64,000 bases of DNA from Diospyros lotus (GCF_014633365.1 NC_068339.1:12237925-12301924), one strand, 5' to 3'; counted from the stretch's first letter, positions 1-12,246 are shown. Numbers and translations are program-made. The notes: generated from the letters alone by a model not told the origin.

Positions 1-364
1 TTATCATGCATTCAATTCATCAATGTATAATAATATATTATTAAATTTGTAATATCACATCAATACGATATATGATATGATTATTTTGTTAAATATTTTT
101 CATAGATAATATTAATATATCAAACCCATGCTCTTTTAATAGGTATTAATTAGATGGATATATATACACATTAAAGTTTGATATGTGATATAAGAATACA
201 TAAAAAAATATATTTTTTCATTATCAGTTACACCTTATCTCAATACAAATACTTCAATAAAAACTGTAAATTACAGACAGATACCAACTGTGAAGGAACA
301 ATTTAATTGAATAAAAAAGATAGAAAAAAAAAGAAAGAAAGAAATTGAATTGATCTCTCCATGG

Positions 365-844
365 CTAACCAGGAATCATCTTCCTCGAAGAATTTCTCCA
401 CATTGGAAAGAGGGGACCACTCTTCTTCTCACCATTGTCTTCCTCAAAATCACAAGGTTCGTCCTCATCAATTCTCTCTAGAGCCACCGTGTTGCTCCGC
501 CTAATGCCACCAGGCGCCGCCGCCGGAGGGTCAGCCGCCCTTCTCTCAGACACAGCCCGCGACAGCCTCTCGCTTTTTTTAACACAGCCACCATATTTCG
601 TATTACTCCCGGCGGCGAATTCTTTGGGGAAGTCGGCGCCTTGCATGGCCGCCGGATAGGCCATCATGCCGGTGCCGAAGCTGCCGACCATTCCGTCGAT
701 GGCGGACACACTCTTCATATAAAGATCCAGGGCCTTGCCCAGGATTTTGGAGGTCGACGCCATGCACTTCTTCAGCTTGGCCCTCTTGCTTTCTTTGCTT
801 CTCATATTTGTTGCAGCTGCCGGCGATGGAGAGGAAGAAGCCAT
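365..844 (-). CDS. small plant protein of unrecognised family (159 aa)
   Basis: An intact single-exon frame encodes 159 residues from the ATG at 844-842. A longer frame opens at 943, but its first 33 residues look like translated 5' UTR. The chosen start gives an Ala/Ser-rich N-terminus (MASSSPSPAAATN) preceded by purine-rich DNA. A Lys-rich patch (SKESKRAKLKKC) leads into a helix-prone segment (STSKILGKALDLYMKSVSAIDGM), and a Gly/Met stretch, a Pro/Ala-rich linker and a conserved-looking acidic motif (ALERIDEDEPCDFEED) follow. No signal peptide, membrane segment or catalytic motif is visible. GC content and codon use are clearly higher than in the flanking DNA, and a TATA box lies about 150 bp upstream. 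The 'ERIDEDEPCDF' motif recurs, from memory, in small plant proteins of unknown function; I assign no role. Confidence 0.75.
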   Translation of the reverse strand: MASSSPSPAAATNMRSKESKRAKLKKCMASTSKILGKALDLYMKSVSAIDGMVGSFGTGMMAYPAAMQGADFPKEFAAGSNTKYGGCVKKSERLSRAVSERRAADPPAAAPGGIRRSNTVALERIDEDEPCDFEEDNGEKKSGPLFPMWRNSSRKMIPG

Positions 845-991
845 GGGTATATAACGGGCGATTCGGTTTGAAGATTGATTTGTTTTGTTTTGTAAAGATG
901 CTCTTTTTGGTATGGATCCCAACTCTGAAACACTCGTATACAAGGAAGAAACTAATCGTTGGAACTTGGAATCAACCTTACCATCTCTGCC

Positions 992-1001
992 TATATTTAT
1001 A
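992..1001 (-). promoter_or_regulatory. TATA box of the small gene
   Basis: Read on the minus strand the site is ATATAAATATAG, about 150 bp before the chosen ATG at 844. A transcription start near 965 would give a 5' UTR of about 120 nt, containing the out-of-use upstream ATG at 943. Confidence 0.55.
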
Positions 1002-1044
1002 TGGTAATTGTAGAAGAAATCCTATTCTTAATTATAATGGTTTG

Positions 1045-2785
1045 GATTTGTGACCTATATTCCTTCTGGATTAAACTTAAAAGCTTCGTTGGCTTTGCTT
1101 TAACTTAAAGAGTTTTGCTATTTTGTTCAAGAGCTTCACTGAGGCTTACTGAAATGGGCCAAAAAATAGAACTGTCTCTCACCCAAATATAAATTTACCT
1201 CATTCCTTGCTGCACCCTCCCATCTCTTCTCTCCTTTCTCCATGCCGTCGTCTTCTTCACTGCCTCGCTTCGCACTGCATCGCGTCGACCACCACTGTAG
1301 CTATTAAATAGGATGCAGTGGTAGTGGCGCGAGACGAGGCGACGATAGCCATAAAAAAGGAAGATGAGAGATTGCAACAGAGAATGAGATAAATTTACAT
1401 TTTAGTAAGGGACGTTTTTGTCTTTTTGACCCTTTTCGTTAAGTCTCTCTGTGAGACTCTCGAGTAAAATAATATTAACCTTTAACTTAAAAACACCTAT
1501 ACTCTAAGATATTTTATTTGTATAACATTTGAAAAAAAATAACACCATTTCAACCTTGATATTAGAGGCTTTATCTTATCACCAATTTTACTTTAACTAG
1601 TGTAATTTTAATATTTTAACTAGTTAAGAATTATTCTAACTTATTTTGAGATAGTACATAAAAAAAAAAAAATATAAAGAATTAGCTTATCAAAGATATT
1701 TAGTATTGTTGTATTGTGATATCTTCTTGTGAGTCTTATACTATATAAATTATTTTGCATTGTGAAAATAATATTTGCTAATTGAGTACATGACATGTTT
1801 ATTATTGTTAAAAACAAATAATATGTGTGAATAATCCAACTTGCATAGCTTTAAATTTAAAGTAGCTTAATTTGTTTTTTTTTAGAAAAATTAATTGTGT
1901 TTTATCCAAACACTACTTTTTCTAAAATTTCGGATGCTAGAAAAGCTTGCAAGGGCTTCATGATTTATCAAAGTAGAATTTTTTTTTTTAACTCTCCTGG
2001 ACTAAAATATATAAGCTAAGCCAAACAGGATCTAATTAATATTCTAAGTTATGAATTTACCATTATTATATTATATATACTTATAAACAAGAATTAAAAT
2101 AGGTAATGTTGGACCATATGTTTGGTTCCATGTGCAGGGGATTCTCACATTTGGCCCCACAAAATGCACAACATTGAAGTCCTCGAGCCTTCGTCATTTG
2201 TTAACTAATAATAATAAAGGTTAGTTAAACTTCGATTCTCTCAGCTACCAAGCCATCCGTACGTGATAGAGAATAAGATTAAGATTAAACTGTTCTCAAA
2301 ATGGACGAGATTCTTTTGTAATTTAATTGTGTTTATAAAAATTCCTATGATTTATATTTTTTATAAAGAGACTCCGTCTATTATATTTATTTTTACCACA
2401 AATAACACCAATTATCAATTCAATTCATTGTAGTTGAATTGATAATTAGATTCAGAACTTAATCATAGTTAAATTTAAACCTTTCCTAATAATCATAAGA
2501 AATAATTGGAAGAGTTAGGGGAGATAATAATAATTCTTAAAATCCTTGTCGTGGTTGTAGTCTTCATTTTCTTTTCTTCAAGAATTAATTTTTACCCAAT
2601 TCTGAAATCCTAACCCACTCTGGTAAACTGATCACTTTATCCAATTTAAGACCAAATTTTAACCCAAGATTTTACCCAACTGATTACTGATTTCTATTTC
2701 TTTTAATTTCATTTAAGTTCTCTGTCTCCAAAAATTATTGAAGGTTTACAGTGATTTGAAGAACTATATAAAAATCAATAAGTCA
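1045..2785. other. intergenic AT-rich DNA
   Basis: No gene is visible. Apart from the hairpin at 1186-1400 the stretch is simple A/T-rich sequence with short homopolymer runs. The short frames here lack domain content or coding bias. Confidence 0.6.
1186..1400. repeat. imperfect inverted repeat (MITE-like hairpin)
   Basis: AATATAAATTTACCTCATTC at the left pairs with GAATGAGATAAATTTACATT at the right. Pairing continues imperfectly inwards to a GC-rich tip, CCACCACTG...CAGTGGTAGTGG, near 1290-1330. The whole block can fold into one long imperfect hairpin. I found no clear target-site duplication, so calling it a MITE is inference. Confidence 0.4.
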
Positions 2786-3003
2786 CAAAATGACCCTAAG
2801 GTTATTGAAAAATGAGGACCCTACGATTACAGGAATTACAAAAAGACTGATAAATTTATTGATAGGGTCTTACAGTTACAAGAATTTAAGAACACCCGGC
2901 TGTAGTAGTTACAAAAATATCATAGCAACACCCCTGAGTCACAGAAATTACAGAAAGGCTCTGGATCTTTCAAGAATCATAGAAAGACCCTTAGACTATA
3001 TTC
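2786..3003. repeat. degenerate tandem repeat, unit about 28-32 bp
   Basis: Loose copies of a unit like ACCCTNNGA-TTACAAGAATTACAGAAAG recur about seven times (for example near 2818, 2880, 2930 and 2960). The open 74-codon plus-strand frame across it is a by-product of the repeat. Confidence 0.5.
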
Positions 3004-4560
3004 TGGAGATATAATAAAATGACATGACATTATTATGTGATTGTTTGTTTAGGTTAAATAATTATAAATATTTCAGGAATTATTAATTTTATACCAAAAA
3101 TTAAGTAAGTGGTTAATCATTTCCATGGATGTTTACGTGAAAAATGTTGAGAAAATAGGTGAATCAGTTTGGTTATTTAGCCTAAACATCATATTTCTAT
3201 TGGGTTTTATTATACTCATTTCCATGCATGTTTAAAAGTGGGTTTTATACTCACCCATTTTTTCTCCACAATTTGGCTAATTAGTTTCATTATTTTGATA
3301 GTGCAAACCTTAAGAATTTTTAGTGAAATATTATTTTAATTATTATATTATTTATAAACATTGATGATTTCTTTTGCTAATAAGGTAAACTGATCATGTA
3401 GTACTACTTATTTAGCTTTTGGTTATTTAGCCTAAACATCTCCTCACTGATCAAATCCATCCAATTTGAAATTTATTGAAGGAATATGAGGGGGCCAATT
3501 GGATGTTTTCAAAAATTTGGTTTTATCTTGAAGAAACATGCATAATTTTTTTTTTTTAAAAAATATTTTCTTTCCCTTTGAAAACTGTTGCGGAGAAAGA
3601 AGATCAGTAATGATAAACATTTATTATTTCAAGACTAATATTCAAAGAGAGAAATATTTATTTTTACGATAGAAAAATAATGTTTTGAGTTAAAAAATGA
3701 AAACGCACATGTAAAAAATCAAAAACTTCTAGAAATAGAAAACAACCATCAAACACAACATTTATAGTGGTTTGACCAAAATAGCTACATCCACTGCCTT
3801 GATTTCTCATTTAAGTATTTAAACAATTTAAATAGATTATTTTTAAAAGAATCAACTATATAACCTTTTCAAAACTTTTCGAGCCTTAGCTAGAACTTCA
3901 ATTTTTACAAACTAAATTGAAACCCCAACTTTTCAAAGTTGAGTTAGAACCTCTGTTTTTATGGACAAAACAATAACCTTATATACTTTTTTATGAGTTG
4001 AGATAGAACCCTTACAATTTTTTTGTTAAATGAGAAATATAAAAAGAAAACTCGCAACAAAAAATATCCCTCAAAAAATAAGAAATAATGTTCATGATGA
4101 AGAAATATACAAGATAAGTAAAATGATAAGAATAAAACCTCTCTGCTCTCTTAAAAATGTCTGATTTTAGAAAAAATTGTATGAAACATAATCAAGTAGT
4201 AGTTTGAGTTTTTCTATAAGATAAAAAAATCACTTATTCAAACGGCCATATCATCAGCTCGACTTGGCTTCTAAAGAGTAGAATGAACTAATGCATGCCT
4301 TGACCAGCTTATAAAAGCTTTGAGTAGTTGAATTTGATATTCAATAACCAACAACTTAGTAGCTTTCTAATTTAACTAATAATAGTCAAATTAGTTTACA
4401 AATATAAATATGAAAAGATTAAGCATTTTACACAGCATATGTGAACATATTTTTCATTCTCTCTCTCTATATATATATGAGAAAGTAATTGGATCGCATT
4501 AAATGTACGAAAGAAAACTCAAACGATCACAAATGATCAAAATTGTGCTTTGTGTAACAA
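3004..4560. other. intergenic AT-rich DNA
   Basis: No gene, RNA gene or recognisable element is seen. The stretch has a short (CT)n/(TA)n microsatellite near 4457-4480 and many A/T runs. Confidence 0.6.
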
Positions 4561-4569
4561 CTAATTTTC

Positions 4570-5400
4570 CAACTACTCTAGTTAAAAGTAAGGTTACTTG
4601 ATTGGATTAGCAAATACTTGAGTGAATTTAAGATACAATCAATTAAGCATAAGTTTTACTTGACTACATAAATCACTTAGTCAATTACTATTTTGAATAT
4701 AGAAAATCACTATCTATTCAAATTAATTCACTCGACCAAATCACACATATACTTGATCGCATAATAACATTATTTAAATATCGAACTGCTTTCAATCGAA
4801 TTAAAACATATCCCTTAGATAAAGGTACTTGATTAACCATTCATGATACTCGATTGATTCATGTCATCATTACTTGAGCATTAAATACTCGACAGTTGAT
4901 TTAACAATGAGAGACATAGACCTGTTCTTTGTTCATTATAAAGTATTCGACTACCATATAAGCTTCAAAAACTTTGGTCAATTATATTGAAGTCCAGAGA
5001 CTTTACACATTACAACCAATCTAATACCCGATTGCTCATTATTTTTAATCAATTAAAAATTTAAGCACGGAAGCTTTTAGCTTATTTTTTTCTCTCAACT
5101 GGATTATATGTTTACTTGATTGTTATTTTGATTAATCGAATACATTGTTAGTCCCTCGATTTAATATTGACAGAGAGATATATGAGTGCAATATGCACAT
5201 ATCCGATTTGTAGTTATGATATTTTGAGAAGTACTTGATTGTAGTAGACCCAATTGTCTATTTATTATATTGCTAACATATAGATATTTGAGTAATAATT
5301 TAAAAGTTGGTTTAACTTTGGCAATACATTCACTCAATTACTAAAAACCTTTACTTGAGTAAAATACATATATACTTGATTTAATACATATGAAGTTCAG
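4570..5400. repeat. region enriched in a dispersed ACTYGATT-type motif
   Basis: Variants of TACTTGATT, TACTCGATTGA and ACTTGAGT recur roughly every 20-60 bp (for example near 4597, 4752, 4828, 4850, 4887, 5115, 5155, 5234, 5373), some as the complement AATCGA or CAATTA. Spacing is irregular, so this is not a simple tandem repeat. It could be a decayed LTR or satellite-like segment; I recognise no family. Confidence 0.4.
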
Positions 5401-5480
5401 TGGATATTGATTTGATATTAATTAAAGTTTTACTCTATTATTTTATTATCAACATCATCATCAAAATATTTCAAACATTG

Positions 5481-5768
5481 GCTCAACACAATTAATCTCT
5501 AAATTTTTCAAAATTTGCCGGAGCACCTTTTTAGAGGGGCAAAGTTTAGTGTCATTGCTAATTTAGGAGGTGCAATGGCTAATATTGTAAAATTTAAAGA
5601 TTGATTGGGTAAATTTAAAGATTGACTCAGTACAATTAATCTCTAAATTTTTCAAAATTTGCCGCAACATCCTTTTAAAGGGGCAAAGTTTAGAGTGTCA
5701 TTGAGCAAGAGGTGCTATGGCTAATATTGAAAAATTTAAAGATTGATTGGGTAAATTTTAAAATTCAA
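5481..5768. repeat. tandem duplication, period 144 bp
   Basis: ATTAATCTCTAAATTTTTCA begins at 5491 and again at 5635. The two units stay aligned through GGGGCAAAGTTTAG, GGCTAATATTG and AAAGATTGATTGGGTAAATTT. They differ by scattered substitutions and small indels, so the duplication is not recent. Confidence 0.8.
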
Positions 5769-5769
5769 G

Positions 5770-7320
5770 GGTGTCCAGATTAAATAATCAAAGTTTAAGG
5801 GCTGTTGGTATTCCTAAGGTTTTAAAAAAATTATCACTTCTTCTCGACATTAAACTTTTTTATAATACCCATATTGCCCGTCCTTTTCCTTGCCCCCGCT
5901 CTATGTAAGGCAGCTCTATGTAAGTGACTTGATCGTTTTGTTTTCCTTTTCTGGTAGACTGTCATTCTCTACCAATGGCTATGCCACATCTTTTCTCTTA
6001 TGCGACTTTCTTTCTCTCTCATTTACTCAATTTTATTTTCTTGCAAGATTCTTTCTCCACTTTTCATGTTTCTCTCTTATTTTTCTCCATTAATCTTTAT
6101 TTTAGAGACTAAACCCTTTCCCTCACTCTTCATTCTCTATCAAAAGCGATAAGCGATAGTAACAACATCTTTCTCTCTTACTTTTTTCTTTTTATCCCTA
6201 CTTAGCTCCCTTATCTTCCATTCTTTATTTCTCCATCTCTATCTTAGAACTAAACCCTTTTTCTCTTCCATTCTCTCTTACTCCATCGATAAGAATGGTG
6301 ACGATATCATCTCGATTTCTTTTTCACACTCACTCTTTATCCTCTCTCTCTTTATATATCTCTCCTTTTCTTTAGCAATGGTTATTCACAAAAAAAGAGT
6401 TTTTTTTTTTTTTCATTTTAATTTTTGTTGGGTTTAAACCTAATAATGCTTGAGTTGTCTTTTTTTGAGTTATCAAATGGGCATGAACTCAAAGCTTCGC
6501 CATCTGAATCATCACCTAAACCAAAGCTCGATTCCCTGTACATTCTCTGCACCTTCAACATCTACCTCAATACCTTTATTATCATCCCCATGTTCAGAAT
6601 CACTACTCTTACTATCAACTACTCCAATCAGTCCTCATCTTCTGAATCACTCAACCAAAATTCCTAATCACTTACCCTCAGTTCTTCCTCAACATTACCC
6701 TCTTTTCTCCCTCTAAATATGTATTTAAGTTGTCTATGTGAAATACCAGACCTCTTTTTCCTACCCCTAATATTTTGGATTCCTGTTTGTGTTTGAAGTT
6801 GGGCTTGGGGTATTTCGGGTTTGAGATTTGAGTTCTGGTTTCAAAAGGGTTCTAAAATTGGGTTCGAATTTTATATGGTGTCTCCACCTTCTCAATATCT
6901 CTCAACGATGAAGATAGGAGCATCCATCAGAGTATACATCTTCAACAAACTCGTCATTATACTCTATGCACTGTATGTTTCCTCACAGACATATGCAATG
7001 CGACAATAAAAACCCCCAACTTAATCAAAACCCTTAATTTAATCAAAACCCCAAATTTCAATCTACAAAAACCCTAACACACCCGTTTTAACAATCTTCA
7101 ATACAATCAAGTTTAAAGTATTCAAATATGGTTAAAAATAAGAGAAATGAAGTCCATTATTTATTATTAACTCTCAATAGGATTCAGATTTACCTTAAAT
7201 GTATATGGGTGCTCTTTCTATTTCTCTCTCTCTCTCTCTCTCTCAGGTTTCTATTTCTCACGTCGTGACTTGGTTTGTGGTGGTTGCAGTTCAATTTGAC
7301 GGTTGAGTGGTTAGGGTTGT
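5770..7320. other. pyrimidine-rich intergenic DNA with degenerate repeats
   Basis: From 5930 to 6390 there are about three loose copies of a CT-rich block, each with 'CTAAACCCTTT...CATTCTCT...ATCGATAAG/ATGGCTATG'-like landmarks. A (CT)n microsatellite lies at 7223-7244. On the minus strand, 6500-6640 reads as an acidic peptide (DSEHGDDNKGIEVDVEGAEN) that resembles N-termini of MULE-type transposases, but stops surround it. No gene is called. Confidence 0.45.
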
Positions 7321-7715
7321 TGGGGATATTATAGCAATATTAATATTAACTGGCACAACAAAACAGTAAGCAATGGCCGATGAAGACGGCACGACCGCAA
7401 CGAATTGAAAAATAATATAGATCAAGTCACACAAACGCGTTATCCTGAAGACAGATTCGCCTTGCACTGACAGCTAACAGAGTACGACGATAATCTTAAC
7501 AGGATAAAACGATCTCACCGGCATAACAACAACCAAGAACAGTCGGATCTAGCAAAACCATAAGGTATTTCCTCTCTATTTGGACAATGAAAGAACACTA
7601 GAATTGGGTTGGGCTTTTGGTTTTCAGACTGGCAAAGGGACTCTAAAAATGTTCGCACAATGCAAAAGGACGGAGTTCGATTATATATAGTCGAACCTGA
7701 CCACGGACGCAAACA
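7321..7715 (-). mobile_element. truncated 3' LTR of Copia element A
   Basis: TGGGGATATTATAGCAATATTAATATTAA at the low end matches the low end of the LTR at 10338, and the match runs to the ACCACGGACGCA block at about 7700. Only the downstream half of the LTR survives; the upstream half and the adjacent RT region are deleted. Roughly one base in seven differs from the other LTR by eye, so the insertion is old. Confidence 0.75.
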
Positions 7716-7779
7716 ACCCAATTAGTTTTCTTCCAGCAAATAAGTTCACCAATACTCACGTATTGTTTTGCATAATGAA

Positions 7780-10320
7780 TTATATTTCACTATTAATAAC
7801 TTCTTTCCAAAAATGAGTATCAGATGAAGAGATAGCTTCATTAAAGGTTTGAGGCTCATCTTATAACATGTAAACTACAAAATCTGGTCCAAAAGAGTTA
7901 GCTTTCTTGGCTCTTTCATTTCTTCTAGATTCACATTCAGTTTCTTGATCAACTTGATCTTTTCAAAAACACGCTTCATAATACTTTTTGGTACCACCAT
8001 CATTGTGTCTTTCTTCCTTAAAAGGAAATATATTCTCAAAGAATTTAACTTCAATAGATTCCATAATTGTGTTGTTATTAATATCAAGAATTTTTTATTT
8101 TACAACTAAGAATCTATAGGTCGCACTATGCAAAACATAGTTTATAAAGACACAATTAATAGTTTTAGGTCTAACTTTTATCCTTTTTAGTAAAGCCACT
8201 TGTATCTTTGTTAAATACCCCCACACTTTCAGGATTTTGTAGGAGGGTTGTTTTTCATTCCACACTACACTTCATAAGGAGACTTATTAGTCTTCTTATG
8301 TGAAATTTTATTCAATATTAAATTTGCAGTAAACAAAACTTCCCCCTTAAGTTATGGGGTTATCTCGAACTATTTAGCATCAAATTAACCATGTCTTTCA
8401 ATGTTTAATTCTTTCTTTTAGTTACACCATTTTGTTGTGGTGTATAAGGTGCTATCGTTTGATGGATTATATCATAAACCTCACAGAACTCAAAAAGAGA
8501 CAATGATTCATATTCACCACTTCTATCTGATCTTAACACCTTTAATTTCTTTTCAAGTTAATTTTCAACTTCTGCCTTATATGTTTTAAAAACATCCAAT
8601 GTCTCATCTTTACTATGTAGTAAATATATATAACAATATTTATTAGAATCATCAATAAATGTGACAAAGTATTTTTTTCCACCTCTAATAGGAGTGCTTT
8701 TCATGTCACAAATATCACTGTAAATTAAATCAAGTAATTCACCATTTCTTTCCACCGGTGGAAACGACTTTCTTGCAAACTTTGATTCAACACAAATTTT
8801 GCATTTATATTTCGTATCAATGTTAAAGTTAGGCAATAATCCTAAATTTACCATTCTCTGTAGAGAACAATAATTAACATACCTTAATATTGAATGCCAA
8901 ACATCACAAGAGTCAATAATATAAACATAAGAGTTATTCTTATTATTATTTTTAAGAACTGGTTAATACATTGAGTTTAAACATTCCATCATGCAAATAG
9001 TCCCTTCTTACATACAAACCTTCATTAGTCAGAATAAATTTATCTGACTCAAATACAAGTTTGAATCCATTTTTGTTCAAAATAATTCCAGAAACTAATT
9101 TTTTCCAAATTTCAGGTACATGCAGACATTAATGAGGGTAAGTATTTTGTTAGAGGTCCATTTTAGCAGAGACATCGTCTTTTCCTTCCACAGTAGAAGC
9201 TGAAACATTTCTCATATATAGCTTCTCAATGCAATCTAACATTTCATAAGTGGTGAACAGAGACTTGTTCCCATAAATGTGTCTTGTGGTCCTTGTGTCA
9301 ATCTACTAGCCCTTGTTATCAGTAACCATGCAAATGTCAAAAACAACTATAACAAGATTGTCATCTTCTATCACATAGGCTTGACTAAGCTTGTTTTTGC
9401 GCTAGTTGTTGCCAGAGCTTTGGCCCTTCTTGTGTCTACAATCAATAGCTCTATGGCCTGTCTTTCCACACACCCAACAACTATCTTAGATGCGTTTGTT
9501 AATAGCATTTGTAGGACCCAGGTGCCCACTCTTCTTCTTAGCTTGTTACTTTTTGGGTTAAGACCTTGGAACCTCAACAATGTTAGCTCTTGCTTCAAAC
9601 TTGCGAGATATTTTATCTCCCTTTCTATTGTCCTCTTCAATACGAAGTCTAAGAGCTAGATCCTCCATAGACAACTCTTTTTGCTTGTGCTTGAGATAAT
9701 TTTTAAAATATTTCCATGAAGATAGCAATTTCTCAATCACAATAGTGACTTGGAATGGTTCATTAATGACTATTCCTTCGTTGTGCAAATCACTAATAAT
9801 AATTTGCAATTCTTCCATCTAGTTGACTACTAGTTTAGTATCAACCATTTTGAAATCTAAAAACTTCCTCACAAGAAATTTCTTAGTGCCAGTATCTTCC
9901 AACTTATATTTCTTATCTAAAACTTCCCAAAGTTACCTAGACGTCTGATAGGCATTGCAATAGACATTGTAGAGTGAATCCGTCAGCCCACTCAAAACAT
10001 AATTCCGACATAGGAAGTCAAAATGCAGCCAGGCTTCTTTAGTGGCTTTAGTTTCGATAGTGATGTTTTCCTCGAGAGTAATCGGACAGTCCTCATTAAG
10101 GATATAAGCCAGGTTTAGGTAAGGTAAAACACCATTTTCTCTTGCCATCTTTTGAAATTTTCGTCATCAAACTATTGTGGCTTTTCAATATAGGGAGTCG
10201 CCTTGGCGACAATAAGCCCAACAATAGTGGCGACAACAGGCATGGTGGTCGGAGCTGCAACGGGGGCAACAAAGGAGGCTGAAGGCGCAACATCGACTTC
10301 GGAGGCCACCGCAGTTTAGA
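7780..10320 (-). pseudogene. Copia element A gag-pol remnant, RT/RNase H deleted
   Basis: The minus strand carries the Copia gene order in broken frames. Gag (10330-9560) reads TPYIEKPQ, then FDDENFKRWQEKMVFYL, then a block with YVLSGLTDSLYNVYC and SSWKYFKNYLKHKQKELSMED. A CCHC zinc knuckle, CWVCGKTGHRAIDC, is at 9438-9479. The protease site near 9290 reads DTRTTRHIYGN, keeping the catalytic Asp but losing the DTGA glycine. GAG-pre-integrase (LVSGIILNKNGFKLVFES) and the integrase core (DLIYSDICDM, KKYFVTFIDDSNKYCYIY, 8558-8854) follow. The frame ends at SSSDTHFWKEVINSEI, the usual linker just before reverse transcriptase, and then jumps to LTR sequence. No tRNA-primer site is seen next to the 5' LTR. 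Several stops and frameshifts make it inactive. Confidence 0.85.
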
Positions 10321-10337
10321 ATATGTCTTCACATTAT

Positions 10338-11180
10338 TGGGGATATTACAACAATATTAATATTAATTGGCACAACAAAACAGTAAGCAATGGCCGATGA
10401 AGACGGCACGATCGCAACGAATAGAAAAATAATACAGATCACGTCGCGCAAACACGTTGTCTTGAAGACAGATTCGCCCTGAACCGGCAACTAGCAGACT
10501 ACAACGATAGTCTTAGCAAGATGAAACGATCTCACCAGCAAAACAACAGCCAATAACGACTAGAGCTTGCAGAATCGTAAGGTATTTGCTCTTTGTTTGG
10601 ACAAGGAAAGAACACTGGAATTGGGTTGAACTTTTGATATTTTTCGATTGACAGAGGGACTTTCAAAATGTTCACACGATGCAGAAGAACAGAGTTTGAT
10701 TATATATAGCCGAATTCGACCCGACCACGGACGCAGACAACTCGCCAGACAGGCCAAGAAAATTGATCATGAAAGCTAGAAAGATACTACGACACGTTGG
10801 AGAAAAATCCGAATGCTGCTGGGATTGCTACAGCCATTGCAAAAATATGAAACGCACGAAGAAATTTCGAAAAACGCGTGGAGAGATTTCCAGAAAGCTA
10901 TTCGAATAAAAAAATATAATTTTAAATATTTTTTTAACAAAAAATATATTATTTTATTCTTTTTTATTTGATCCGATCCGACCGACCAACCGGACATATG
11001 GCGGCTTTGACGCGTGTGCATGATTATGGGTTCGCCTATTCACAAAATTTGGATGCCCCTTAGGGCCCAAACTCAAGTATATAATTTGGGCTATTTATAC
11101 CCACATAAATCCTCTTCACCAAGCAATGTGGGACAACTAACACTCCCACGCACTCAGCACATATACACTCACACACAACA
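10338..11180 (-). mobile_element. 5' LTR of Copia element A
   Basis: In element orientation it starts TGTTGTGTGTGAGTG at 11180 and ends TAATATCCCCA at 10338, with a TATATATAATC box near 10703. Its inner half aligns with the truncated LTR at 7321. It abuts an inverted copy of itself on the right. Confidence 0.75.
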
Positions 11181-11278
11181 ATCCCCCATATGAGTGTATA
11201 TGTGCTGAGTGCGTGGGAGTGTTAGTTGTCCCACATTGCTTGGTGAAGAGGATTTATGTGGGTATAAATAGCCCAAAT
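11084..11278. repeat. perfect palindrome: 88-bp arms, 19-bp spacer
   Basis: 11084-11171 and 11191-11278 are exact reverse complements of each other, including the GTATAAATA box. Immediately outside, the two LTR arms drop to roughly 75-80 percent identity. Confidence 0.85.
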
Positions 11279-12027
11279 CATGTACTTGGGTTTGGATTTT
11301 AGGGGTACCCAAATTTTGTTAGCGAGCAAACCCATACTCACGTGTGCGCCGCTGCCGTCCTTCAAGCCGATTCGAATCTGATCGGATGGGATAAAAAAAA
11401 TAAAATAATATATTTTTTGTTAAAAATTTATTTAAAATTATATATTATTTTTCTTTTTATCCGAACAGTTTTCCAAAAGACTCTCCATGCGTTTCTAAAA
11501 TTTATTCGCGCGTCCCAAATTTCCATGGTGGCTATTGCGATTCCAATAGCGTCTGAATTTTTCTCCAACGTGTCACGTCATCTTTCCAACATTTGCGACC
11601 GATTTTTCTTGCTTGTCTGGCAAGTTTGTCTGCGTTCGTGGTTGGGTCAAGTTCGGCTATATATAATTGAACTTTGTCTTTCTACATCGTGCAAATATTC
11701 TAAGAGTCCATCTGCCAGTCAAAAAATACCAAAATCCTAACCCAATTCCAATGTTCTTTTCTTGTCCAAACAAAAAGTCAAATACCATTACGATTTTGAT
11801 AGCTCTGACCATTCTTAGCTGTTGTTCTGCCGAAGAGATTGTTTTATCTTGCTTAGACTATCGCCATAGACTGTTAGCTACCAGTGCAAGGCAAATTTAT
11901 CTTTAGAACAACATATTTGCATGACTCGATTTGTATCAATTTTCTACTCATTATAGTGGTGTTTTTTTCGACCATTACTACTTATTTTGTTATATCAATT
12001 AATATTAATATTATTGTAATATCCCCA
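11191..12027 (+). mobile_element. inverted copy of the Copia A LTR
   Basis: This block is the reverse complement of the LTR at 10338-11180 along its whole length (837 versus 843 bp), ending TTGTAATATCCCCA at 12027. A TATA box (TATATATAATTG) lies near 11658. Flanking pentamers do not match, so it did not arrive as a simple solo-LTR insertion at this point. The plus-strand frames at 11342-11906 are chance readings of the LTR. Confidence 0.75.
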
Positions 12028-12246
12028 GCAAGTGGGGGTGCTTAAGGGTTAGAAGGATAAGATCTTAGTAATTGTTGTGATAGGTCTTGGTTTTAAGGAG
12101 AGGACTTTGTTTGGTGTGGTGCACATTTTATAATTTATTTAATTATACATTTATTAAAAATTAAAAAATTTAAATACTGCCATTTTTAAAAGCTATTTTG
12201 ACAGTGTTCTGAAAAAACTCCACACAACTTTTCTCAAAATGCTATT

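Noticed and set aside
6425..6716. Overlapping Ser/Leu-rich plus-strand frames
   Set aside because: Low complexity, two frames open at once, no domain. The opposite strand looks faintly MULE-like but is too broken to call.
11342..11906. Plus-strand frames of 132 and 79 codons
   Set aside because: They lie wholly inside an inverted Copia LTR, which is non-coding.
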